A stretch of DNA of 64,000 nt from Cronobacter sakazakii (lineage in GTDB: Bacteria > Pseudomonadota > Gammaproteobacteria > Enterobacterales > Enterobacteriaceae): assembly GCF_000982825.1 (NCBI RefSeq), contig NZ_CP011047.1, positions 1,054,001 to 1,118,000 on the forward strand. Direction: 5' to 3'. The position numbers and the translations under genes were made by a program. Positions 8,458-15,449 of this stretch are shown piece by piece. The notes beneath the pieces were generated by a model. It did no database searches. It was not told the DNA's origin and saw nothing but the letters and a program-made list of their open reading frames with translations. Position 1 is the stretch's first letter. Each line of letters begins with the position of its first letter.

Positions 8458-8589
8458 GGTGGGTGCGCTGCGCTTACCCGCCCTACAAGAGTTTGGGCTG
8501 GTTGTTTGGTGGGTGCGCTGCGCTTACCCACCCTACGATCCCTGACATTAAGGCGATAACGTAGGGCAGGTAAGCGCAGCGCACCTGCC
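8458..8589. repeat. Three REP-like palindromes (29 bp each)
   Basis: Three related 29-base units lie at 8458-8486, 8508-8536 and, inverted, 8561-8589. Each is an imperfect palindrome of the form GG(T/C)(G/A)GGT, then GCGCTGCGCTT, then ACC(C/T)(A/G)CC, followed by CTAC. On the opposite strand each therefore begins with GTAG, the tetranucleotide that precedes REP hairpins recognised by RAYT transposases in enterobacteria. Copies 2 and 3 face each other across 24 bases. The stem differs between copy 2 and copy 3 by compensatory changes. No transposase gene is near. The units fill the gap between fabY and the convergent yicH. Confidence 0.75.
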
Positions 8590-8623
8590 GTCGCTTCCTA
8601 CATGCCCTACACCATAAGGGCCA

Positions 8624-10306
8624 TCACGCCCCCGGCACCACGCCGTTCTGCATGGTTTGCTGGACCTGCTGCCCGCTTTTCCCTGTCGCCTGCAACTGCC
8701 CGTTAACGCTTGGGCGCAGCGGCGCGTCTGCCGCCAGACTGCCGCTCGCGGTGAGCTGTAAATTACCGTCACCCTCCAGCGGCACCTGCGGCCATCCCCA
8801 GTTATGCAGCACGTTAATCGGCACCGCGCGACCATTCAGGCTCACCGTTGTCATTCTCTGCGGTAGCTGAGAAATCGTCGCGGTGGCCTGCAACATGCCC
8901 TGGCCCGCAAATGCGCTCAGCTCGCTAATGGCGATGGTGGAAGGGTTCGCGTTCAGCGTCAGCGACGGGCGGCGCACATCGACGCGGTTAAACGTCGCGG
9001 CGGCGGCGTTCAGCGTGGCGTTGCCGCCCCAGATCCCCCATTCGCCGTTACGTGCCAGTTGCAGATTATTGCCCCACGCGTCCAGTGCGGTGAGCTGGAA
9101 CGGCCAGTCAGGATCGATATCGATAATCAAATTTCGGCTGCCGGAGAGCTTTTTCACCGTCACGGTTTGCAGCCACGCGGGCAGCTTCTCCTGCCAGCGC
9201 TTTTTCCAGTCGGCAGGCAGCGTGTATTCAAGCCCCGCCAGGGCCAGCTCGTCGAGCGTCAGCGCGTTGCCTGCCCGCTGCCAGTCGCCGGAAGTTCTCA
9301 CCATGCCGCCTTCCCAGCGCGAGCTAAACTGTCGCAGCGCCACGCCCTGCGCTGACAAATCGGCGTTCACGATAGGGTCGAGAAAATGCAGCGAGCCGTA
9401 AACCACCTCGCTGGCGTTCATCGACACCTTGCCGTCATCGCTCTGCCAGCTGCCGTTCACGAGCGTCAGATTGCGCAGGCTGATATCCAGATCGGTTGCC
9501 GCCCAGCCTGGCCCTTCAAGCCGCGCGTCAGTCACGTCAACGCGGCCAAGCGCAAGCGAGGGGAGCGTCGTCAGCGGTTGCAGCAGATCGCTTACCGATT
9601 TCGCGGTTTGCAGACGGATATCGCTTAAGCGCAGGTTATCCACCACCCAGCCGCCGTTCGCTAACCGACGCGCGTTGCCGGTAAGCGCGCCGCGGGCGAT
9701 ATCGGCACCGAGATTGGTGATAGTCACTTCGTCATTGTTAATTTCGCCCTGCACCAGCACATTGCTGGCGGGCATGCCATTTAGCGTCAGCGAGCCTGCG
9801 CTCAGGGCGATATCCGCTTTGCTGCCGAGGATTTTCCCGGCCTCCGGCAGCCACGGGCTGATACCTCCGCTAACGCGCTGCGCGCTGAGATCCCAGCCGG
9901 TTTTCGGGCTGTTAAACGCCATATCGCTTAGCTGAAGGCGGTCGGCACGAAACGGCAGCGGCGCGGTGGAAGGGGATAAATTCAGCGTGCCTTTGTAGAG
10001 CAAAATGGTATCGACGTGCATCGGCTCGGTAACCTGTCGGCTGCTCAGCCCGATATCGACCTTTTGCGCCACCAGCGTGGCGGGCTGGCCGCTGCGCCCG
10101 AACGTCACATTTTTGAGCACCAGATGCGAAGGCGCGGAAAAGCTGTGGTCCATTTCATCAAAGGTGATGTGATAGCCGCTGTGCTGGTTCACCCAGCCGG
10201 TGAGCCAGCCCGCGCCCCAGCGCGTCTGCAACAGCACGTAAAGCACGAGCAGAATCAGCAGAACGGCGGCGATCAGCGCAATGATGAGCTTTCCGAGAAA
10301 TTTCAT
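8624..10306 (-). CDS. yicH: AsmA-family protein YicH
   Basis: A 560-residue protein with one N-terminal membrane anchor (about residues 5-27, FLGKLIIALIAAVLLILLVLYVLL) and a long periplasmic part rich in amphipathic beta strands, typical of AsmA-like proteins. The family to which YicH belongs is connected with phospholipid movement between the inner and outer membranes. E. coli YicH is 569 residues and starts with the same MKFLGKLI. AGGATGGAAG lies upstream of the ATG at 10306. It is downstream of xanP on the same strand with a 121-base gap. Convergent to fabY. Confidence 0.9.
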   Translation of the reverse strand: MKFLGKLIIALIAAVLLILLVLYVLLQTRWGAGWLTGWVNQHSGYHITFDEMDHSFSAPSHLVLKNVTFGRSGQPATLVAQKVDIGLSSRQVTEPMHVDTILLYKGTLNLSPSTAPLPFRADRLQLSDMAFNSPKTGWDLSAQRVSGGISPWLPEAGKILGSKADIALSAGSLTLNGMPASNVLVQGEINNDEVTITNLGADIARGALTGNARRLANGGWVVDNLRLSDIRLQTAKSVSDLLQPLTTLPSLALGRVDVTDARLEGPGWAATDLDISLRNLTLVNGSWQSDDGKVSMNASEVVYGSLHFLDPIVNADLSAQGVALRQFSSRWEGGMVRTSGDWQRAGNALTLDELALAGLEYTLPADWKKRWQEKLPAWLQTVTVKKLSGSRNLIIDIDPDWPFQLTALDAWGNNLQLARNGEWGIWGGNATLNAAAATFNRVDVRRPSLTLNANPSTIAISELSAFAGQGMLQATATISQLPQRMTTVSLNGRAVPINVLHNWGWPQVPLEGDGNLQLTASGSLAADAPLRPSVNGQLQATGKSGQQVQQTMQNGVVPGA

Positions 10307-10427
10307 TGTCTTCCATCCTGTGAACTTCCGATGATGGATTTATGCACTATTCAGGCGAATTGCTCAAGGCGGGGATTGTCAACGGAGGTGTCGGCGATGG
10401 CGGCGTGGCGCCGCCATCGGCAGGGGA

Positions 10428-11834
10428 TCAGTCGTTGGTCTGTTTTTCCGGCGGGAAAATCAGATTCAGCACAATGGCGGTGATGCCGCCCGCGGCGATG
10501 CCGGAGGAAAGCAGGTTTTTCACCCAGTCCGGCGCGAACTGCAGGATCAGCGGCTGCTGAGAAACGCCGAGGCCCACCGCCAGCGACAGCGCGATAATCA
10601 TGATCGCGCGGCGGTTTAACGGCTCGCGGGAGACGATACGCACGCCGGACGCCGCAATGGTGCCGAACATCACAATTGTCGCGCCGCCCAGCACCGGCTC
10701 AGGGATATGCTGAACGAAACCGCTCACCGCCGGGAACAGGCCGAGCACAATCAGCATCAGCGCCACCACAAAGCCGACATAGCGGCTGGCGACGCCTGTT
10801 AACTGGATAACGCCGTTGTTTTGTCCAAAGCAGGAGTTCGGGAAAGTGTTGAACACGGCGGAGACAAACGAGTTCAGCCCGTTCGCCAGCACGCCGCCTT
10901 TCAGGCGCTTCATATACAGCGGGCCGGAAACGGGCTGTTCGGAGACGTCAGAGGTGGCGGTGATATCGCCGATGGTTTCAAGCGAGGTGATCATAAAGAC
11001 CAGCATCAGCGGCAGCAGCAGGTTCCAGTCGATGCCAAGCCCGTAATGCAGCGGGGTGGGGATCATAATCAGCGCGCTCTGCGCAGGTGCCACGCTTTGC
11101 GGCAGCATGTCCATCGCCCAGGCCAGCAGATAACCCACCGCCATCGCAATCACCAGCGAGGCGACGCGCAGGTACGGGTTACGCTGGCGGTTAAGCAGAA
11201 TGATTACCGCCAGCACTGCGCCTGCCAGCAGCAGGTTTTTCGGCGCGCCGAAGGTGTGATCGCTCATCGCAGCATAGCCGCCGCCAATTGACGTCAGCCC
11301 GACCTGAATCAGCGACAGACCGATAATCATCACCACCACACCGGAAACCAGCGGCGTGATAATGCGGCGCGCCAGGTGAAGAACGCGGGAGATGACCATT
11401 TCGGTGCAGCTTGCCAGCATTAGAGTGCCGAACAGTGCGGCCATCATGGTTGGCACGTCCGCGCCGCCGGTCTTCAGCGCCGTCCCGCCCATAATGAGCG
11501 GTGCCACAAAGTTAAAGCTGGTGCCCTGAATGGAAAGCAGCCCGGAGCCGACCGGCCCCCACGCTTTAATCTGAATAATCGATGCCACACCGGAGGCAAA
11601 CAGCGACATGCTGATGATGTGCTGGGTGTCCTGCGCGGGCAGCCCAAGAGCCTGACAAATCAGCAGCGCAGGCGTAATCACCGCAACGAACATCGCCAGA
11701 AGATGCTGGCAGGCGGCAAACAGCGTTTGCGGCAGCGGCGGCCGGTCTTCCAGACGATAGATGAGTTCGCTATTTCGCGCGGGCGCAACCGATTGCGCGT
11801 TTTCAGACTCAAGGGTGTTAATGGACATTGACAT
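10428..11834 (-). CDS. xanP: Xanthine:proton symporter XanP
   Basis: A 468-residue nucleobase-ascorbate transporter (NAT/NCS2) family permease, close to E. coli XanP (463), which imports xanthine with protons. It has about 12-14 hydrophobic segments and begins its core with FAACQHLLAMFVAVITPALL, including the conserved QH of TM1. The TM8-TM10 signature region is visible as TSLETIGDITATSD, and the NAT motif follows as QNNGVIQLTGVASR. Two candidate ATGs (11834 and 11828) are three codons apart; I took the first. The PurR-like box upstream suggests purine control. Confidence 0.93.
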   Translation of the reverse strand: MSMSINTLESENAQSVAPARNSELIYRLEDRPPLPQTLFAACQHLLAMFVAVITPALLICQALGLPAQDTQHIISMSLFASGVASIIQIKAWGPVGSGLLSIQGTSFNFVAPLIMGGTALKTGGADVPTMMAALFGTLMLASCTEMVISRVLHLARRIITPLVSGVVVMIIGLSLIQVGLTSIGGGYAAMSDHTFGAPKNLLLAGAVLAVIILLNRQRNPYLRVASLVIAMAVGYLLAWAMDMLPQSVAPAQSALIMIPTPLHYGLGIDWNLLLPLMLVFMITSLETIGDITATSDVSEQPVSGPLYMKRLKGGVLANGLNSFVSAVFNTFPNSCFGQNNGVIQLTGVASRYVGFVVALMLIVLGLFPAVSGFVQHIPEPVLGGATIVMFGTIAASGVRIVSREPLNRRAIMIIALSLAVGLGVSQQPLILQFAPDWVKNLLSSGIAAGGITAIVLNLIFPPEKQTND

Positions 11835-11857
11835 AATCCCACGGTGGAAAAGCGGAC

Positions 11858-11895
11858 ATTCTAGCGAAGTGCATCACAAAAGCAAACGATTGCAA
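11858..11895 (-). promoter_or_regulatory. xanP promoter with PurR-like operator
   Basis: On the minus strand a TAGAAT -10 (11863-11858) is preceded after 16 bases by TTGCTT (11885-11880). The palindrome around 11880-11895 (AGCAAACGATTGC core) fits the PurR consensus ANGCAANCGNTTNCNT except at the final T. It covers the -35 hexamer, a position from which a repressor would block RNA polymerase. PurR regulation of a xanthine permease is biologically sensible. Confidence 0.6.
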
Positions 11896-12062
11896 ACGGC
11901 GAGCATACCTGCCTGAAAAAACGGAAATCCGTATCCATGACGCGATTTACCGCCATCAGTCTGTGCTGCCTGACAGACATTCATGACACGAACAAAGTTA
12001 ATGTCTGCGCATCGTTACTGCTGACACGCATTAAAAAATGAAGTGAGTTTTAGGGCGAACAG

Positions 12063-12092
12063 GAAAAACCGCCTTTCCAGTGGAAAGGCGGT
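12063..12092 (-). terminator. Terminator after the last pilin gene
   Basis: An 11-pair stem (ACCGCCTTTCC with GGAAAGGCGGT, three-base loop) at 12092-12068 is followed on the minus strand by TTTTT. It begins seven bases after the stop of the fourth pilin gene, so it should end the fimbrial transcript before xanP. A run of A on the other side makes it potentially bidirectional. Confidence 0.85.
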
Positions 12093-12098
12093 AAAAAA

Positions 12099-12674
12099 TT
12101 AAAGCCGTTCGATCTGTACCGTGACTGCGCCTGAAACACCGCCAGCGGTGACATTTTGGTTAGCCAGCTTAACCGGCTGGACGCCGAAGCTGACTTTACC
12201 TAAATGCGATAAAGTGATTTTGCTGACCTTTAACAAGTCATTATTAATAGCAAGAGGCGTGTCATCTTCTGCAAAAAAACCAATGCCCACACCGCTGGCT
12301 GCGTTCCCTGAGGACGCATATTGATTTGCTAAAGTTGTGCCTTCAGCATTATCAGCTTGCCCCATAAATTTCACCGCGATATGACCGTTTGAAACGGCAT
12401 CGGCGCAGGCCCCGTCTTTATCAGCACCATTGATAAAAACGGAAATGGCCTGGGGAGCGGTAGCGTTATCTCCCTGCGATACCAGTTGTGACGTGTCAAC
12501 CGTAAAAGAAACACTCTCCTGAGAAAGTGTCACTCTGCACCCTTGATTTACAGAAGAAAGTTTTCCGGTGACAGACAGTGAGGCGGGCATATCCTCAGAC
12601 GAAACACTTGCCTGAGCCGCGCCTGCGAAGAGCAAGCCAGTAATCATTAATCCTGTGATTTTATTTAATTTCAT
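12099..12674 (-). CDS. Fimbrial pilin paralogue 4
   Basis: A 191-residue chaperone-usher pilin with a signal peptide (about residues 1-22, ending AGAAQAS). The two Cys expected to form the subunit disulfide are at 46 and 90. The SLSVTGKL strand, the shared AASGVGIGFF block and the C-terminal VTVQIERL match the other pilins of this island. It lies 57 bases after pilin 3 in the same direction and is followed by a strong terminator. Unlike most chaperone-usher subunits it lacks an aromatic residue just before the C-terminus. It could be a minor or alternative shaft subunit; the sequence does not show which. Confidence 0.88.
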   Translation of the reverse strand: MKLNKITGLMITGLLFAGAAQASVSSEDMPASLSVTGKLSSVNQGCRVTLSQESVSFTVDTSQLVSQGDNATAPQAISVFINGADKDGACADAVSNGHIAVKFMGQADNAEGTTLANQYASSGNAASGVGIGFFAEDDTPLAINNDLLKVSKITLSHLGKVSFGVQPVKLANQNVTAGGVSGAVTVQIERL

Positions 12675-12731
12675 GAGTTTCTCCTTGACATGAATATCAA
12701 TAGGTAAATATGTGTTTCAGTAAATAATGGA

Positions 12732-13292
12732 TTAAAGACGCTCTATCTGGAACGTAATATTGCCTGTGACGGAGCCGGAAGTAACCGTCTGGCCTTTCAG
12801 TTTTACTAACTGTATCCCAATAAAATTGGTGGAATAATTTGTCTTATCCGCAATGGTATAAGTTTCACGTACATCAATAGGTGTTTTATCACTCTTAAAT
12901 AAACCAATACCTACACCAGAGGCGGCATTTCCACTTGTGTCAGTATTCGAAAAAACATTACCGTCAGCATTGTCAAAGCTGCCGGTAAATTTAATGGCAA
13001 CTTTCCCGTTGTAAACTTCTTCACTGCATTGCGTAAAGTCATCCGAACCCTTAACCGAAAAGGTGATGAGGGCTGGATCGGTGGCATTTTGCCCTTGTTC
13101 AATTAGGCTGCCGGATGTTGAATTAAGAGTGATGACGTTTTTTGACAAAGTCACCTCGCAGTCTGCCGCCGTATTACTGAGTTTGCCAGTGACAGCGAGG
13201 GTTGCGGATTGATCCTGTGTTTCCGCTATAGCATGGGCTGTACTTGCCAGCAGCAGAGCAGAAAGCGTTATTTTAAAAAAATTTTTTTTCAT
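12732..13292 (-). CDS. Fimbrial pilin paralogue 3
   Basis: A 186-residue secreted pilin: signal peptide about 1-21 (MKKNFFKITLSALLLASTAHA), Cys45 and Cys89, the TLAVTGKL strand, AASGVGIGLF and a C-terminal ITFQIERL. It is most like pilin 4, which follows after 57 bases, suggesting a tandem duplication. The gene is A/T-rich compared with the chromosomal backbone. It is cut off from the upstream fimbrial genes by a terminator, about 0.7 kb of noncoding DNA and the IS1, so its expression may depend on a local promoter or on read-through from the IS, which points the same way. Confidence 0.88.
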   Translation of the reverse strand: MKKNFFKITLSALLLASTAHAIAETQDQSATLAVTGKLSNTAADCEVTLSKNVITLNSTSGSLIEQGQNATDPALITFSVKGSDDFTQCSEEVYNGKVAIKFTGSFDNADGNVFSNTDTSGNAASGVGIGLFKSDKTPIDVRETYTIADKTNYSTNFIGIQLVKLKGQTVTSGSVTGNITFQIERL

Positions 13293-13660
13293 GTTGTTCC
13301 CTTACAGTTGTTTATACAGATGGTAAACGTATTCAAATATTCGAAATTCAATGCCGGTCAGGCGTGAGATCCTCCATGTTTAACTTTTGAATTTAACATT
13401 TTGAAAATAAGTCATATTTAATCATGTAGATATGTTAGGGTATTTACCTGGTTTCTAAGGCTGTACGGCATCAACGCTAACGTCGCCGATACATTGCAGT
13501 CATACGGATGTCTGCATAAATTATTCGCGTTCTTTTAAGTGTGGGTATTAAATTCTGGCAATAAGACGACCACGGGACGAATCGCCTTAGATGATGCTTA
13601 GAATCTATGGCTCAACAATGCCCCTGAAATACTATCTTCAGCAGTAAGACGGAAATCTTT
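13293..13660. other. A/T-rich noncoding spacer upstream of pilin 3
   Basis: No supportable gene is seen here on either strand. The interval would hold the leader and any promoter of the pilin 3-pilin 4 pair, but I could not assign hexamers with confidence. Removing the IS1 and one target copy joins this spacer to 14447-14767, giving roughly 0.7 kb of original noncoding DNA between pilins 2 and 3. Confidence 0.5.
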
Positions 13661-13669
13661 AACCCTTGC
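13661..13669. repeat. IS1 target-site duplication, right copy (AACCCTTGC)
   Basis: The nine bases AACCCTTGC directly abut the IS1 end at 13670 and are repeated exactly at 14438-14446 on the other side. Nine bases is the usual target duplication of IS1. Confidence 0.97.
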
Positions 13670-13684
13670 GGTAATGACTCCAAC

Positions 13685-14188
13685 TTATTGATAGTGTTTT
13701 ATGTTCAGATAATGCCCGATGACTTTGTCATGCAGCTCCACCGATTTTGAGAACGACAGCGACTTCCGTCCCAGCCGTGCCAGGTGCTGCCTCAGATTCA
13801 GGTTATGCCGCTCAATTCGCTGCGTATATCGCTTGCTGATTACGTGCAGCTTTCCCTTCAGGCGGGATTCATACAGCGGCCAGCCATCCGTCATCCATAT
13901 CACCACGTCAAAGGGTGACAGCAGGCTCATAAGACGCCCCAGCGTCGCCATAGTGCGTTCACCGAATACGTGCGCAACAACCGTCTTCCGGAGCCTGTCA
14001 TACGCGTAAAACAGCCAGCGCTGGCGCGATTTAGCCCCGACGTATCCCCACTGTTCGTCCATTTCCGCGCAGACGATGACGTCACTGCCCGGCTGTATGC
14101 GCGAGGTTACCGACTGCGGCCTGAGTTTTTTAAATGGCGGAAAATCGTGTTGAGGCCAACGCCCATAATGCGGGCGGTTGCCCGGCAT
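13685..14188 (-). CDS. insB: IS1 InsB (catalytic part of transposase)
   Basis: This 167-codon frame is the insB half of IS1, recognised by MPGNRPHYGRWPQHDF, VIVCAEMDEQWGYVGAKSR and the C-terminal ERHNLNLRQHLARLGRKSLS. It carries the DDE-type catalytic region. In IS1 the active enzyme is the InsAB' fusion, produced by a -1 slip in the A6C stretch near the end of insA; free InsB from this ATG may not be made. No stop or frameshift is present. Confidence 0.96.
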   Translation of the reverse strand: MPGNRPHYGRWPQHDFPPFKKLRPQSVTSRIQPGSDVIVCAEMDEQWGYVGAKSRQRWLFYAYDRLRKTVVAHVFGERTMATLGRLMSLLSPFDVVIWMTDGWPLYESRLKGKLHVISKRYTQRIERHNLNLRQHLARLGRKSLSFSKSVELHDKVIGHYLNIKHYQ

Positions 14189-14382
14189 CCAACGCCATTC
14201 ATGGCCATATCAATGATTTTCTGGTGCGTACCGGGTTGAGAAGCGGTGTAAGTGAACTGCAGTTGCCATGTTTTACGGCAGTGAGAGCAGAGATAGCGCT
14301 GATGTCCGGCGGTGCTTTTGCCGTTACGCACCACCCCGTCAGTAGCTGAACAGGAGGGACAGCTGATAGAAACAGAAGCCAC
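14107..14382 (-). CDS. insA: IS1 InsA (DNA-binding regulator)
   Basis: A 91-residue protein with an N-terminal zinc finger (two CxxC pairs, CPSCSATDGVV and CSHCRKTW, residues about 9-36) and a helix-turn-helix (HQKIIDMAMNGVGCRATARIMG). Alone it binds the IS1 ends and represses transposition; read through the A6C slip site it becomes the N-terminal part of the InsAB' transposase. The start at 14382 is 55 bases inside the left end, as expected. Confidence 0.96.
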   Translation of the reverse strand: MASVSISCPSCSATDGVVRNGKSTAGHQRYLCSHCRKTWQLQFTYTASQPGTHQKIIDMAMNGVGCRATARIMGVGLNTIFRHLKNSGRSR

Positions 14383-14437
14383 TGGAGCACCTCAAAAACA
14401 CCATCATACACTAAATCAGTAAGTTGGCAGCATCACC

Positions 14438-14446
14438 AACCCTTGC
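14438..14446. repeat. IS1 target-site duplication, left copy (AACCCTTGC)
   Basis: Identical to 13661-13669 and directly abutting the IS1 end at 14437. The pair marks the original insertion point in the pilin 2-pilin 3 spacer. Confidence 0.97.
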
Positions 14447-14680
14447 TTCAGAGTGCCTTGCCCGGGGTGTCGTCTTTATACAAGAAGGTAGAGAGCGTTC
14501 CGGGAAAATCGCTTGCTCTTAATGCTTTAAGGCGGTGTATTTTCTTAATCTGCTGCCAGATTACTTACATTATGCATTGGAAGTCAGGCACTTCCGGCCA
14601 TCAGTTGTCAGCCAGTATAACTGTTTTATATGCTGCGGTTGCTGACCTAAAAATTAAACAAATTTATTAGGTGCAACTTT
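14447..14680. other. Noncoding spacer between IS1 and pilin 2
   Basis: No gene can be supported. Rejoining this stretch to 13293-13669 without the IS1 gives only short open frames without proper starts on either strand, so the IS does not appear to have broken a gene. Confidence 0.5.
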
Positions 14681-14715
14681 AAAAATGCAGTGCACCCCTG
14701 TAAGGGTGCCTGCAT
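14681..14715 (-). terminator. Terminator after pilin 2
   Basis: On the minus strand ATGCAGGCACCC (14715-14704) pairs with GGGTGCACTGCAT (14697-14685, one bulge) and is followed by TTTT. It stands about 50 bases after the pilin 2 stop and would end the main pilin-chaperone-usher-tip transcript before the spacer with IS1. Confidence 0.75.
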
Positions 14716-14767
14716 TATTATATTTTCAGAATAGTTTAAAACTTAACTACACTGCGCTGTAATTAAA

Positions 14768-15331
14768 TCACAGACGTTCAATTTCAATCGTTAAGGAACC
14801 CGCTACGTCACCCGCAACGGCTTTCTGACCATTCAGTTTAACCATATTGATGGCCAGAATGTCGCCACCTACGTTAGACGTTGCAGTCATGGTGTCTTGG
14901 TTAATTTTGATTGGCGTGTGATCAACCGTAAACAGGCCGATGCCTACACCCGTCGCTGCGCCAGTGGAAACATTGCCATTGGCCAGTACGGTGCCATCAG
15001 CGTCATCTGCAGTACCGGTGAATTTATATGCCATTTTTCCCTGAGCAACCTGATCCTGGCATTCGCTACCGCCATTAATAGACAGACGAACGGTTTTCAC
15101 ACCGGCCGCATTGATCAGCGTTGCGTCGCCCTGGTTGACCAGGTCAGCTACATCGCTTTCAAGGTTAATGCTGTTGGTAGAAAGGTTTACGGAACACAGT
15201 TCGGAAACACTTTCTACAACTGTACCGGTTACGCTCAGTGTCGCGGAAACATCGTTCGGGTTAGTTTCAGCCTGAGCTGCGCCAACCATAAACAGTGCAT
15301 AAACGGCTAATCCTAATACAGACTTTTTCAT
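14768..15331 (-). CDS. Fimbrial pilin paralogue 2
   Basis: A 187-residue pilin with signal peptide (1-21, MKKSVLGLAVYALFMVGAAQA), Cys46 and Cys91, the SATLSVTGTV strand, AATGVGIGLF and a C-terminal LTIEIERL. The ATG at 15331 was chosen because AAAGGA lies nine bases upstream and it starts the signal peptide; an earlier in-frame start would bury it. It follows the tip-subunit gene after 118 bases and ends at a terminator. It resembles pilin 1 in its N-terminal NDVSATLSV and pilins 3-4 in its C-terminus. Confidence 0.88.
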   Translation of the reverse strand: MKKSVLGLAVYALFMVGAAQAETNPNDVSATLSVTGTVVESVSELCSVNLSTNSINLESDVADLVNQGDATLINAAGVKTVRLSINGGSECQDQVAQGKMAYKFTGTADDADGTVLANGNVSTGAATGVGIGLFTVDHTPIKINQDTMTATSNVGGDILAINMVKLNGQKAVAGDVAGSLTIEIERL

Positions 15332-15449
15332 AATTTTATATCCTTTAAAATTTTCAGATTGAAATAGGCGAAAAGCAATCCTGCACATAACGCGCAAGAA
15401 TACTTTTCCATATTTCTGGCAAATAAATTCTATATGCTTATTAACATTG

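Larger units (their letters stand above)
13670..14437 (-). mobile_element. Complete IS1 insertion sequence
   Basis: The element is exactly 768 bases, the standard IS1 length. Its ends are the imperfect inverted repeats GGTGATGCTGCCAACTTA (starting at 14437, minus strand) and GGTAATGACTCCAACTTA (starting at 13670, plus strand). It encodes InsA and InsB with an A6C slip site (about 14131-14125) for the programmed frameshift that makes the InsAB' transposase. A perfect 9-base target duplication flanks it, so it arrived by simple transposition and has not recombined since. It lies between pilin genes 2 and 3, with its genes pointing the same way as the fimbrial operon, and interrupts no gene I can recognise. 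Confidence 0.98.

Noticed and set aside
13600..13630. GGGGCATTGTTGAGCC (minus strand), reminiscent of insertion-sequence ends
   Set aside because: No matching inverted end, transposase remnant or target duplication could be found, so the likeness is probably chance.
14443..14670. 75-codon frame next to IS1
   Set aside because: It opens with a TTG inside the target duplication, with a stop just before it when the IS is removed, and has no ribosome site or known motif.
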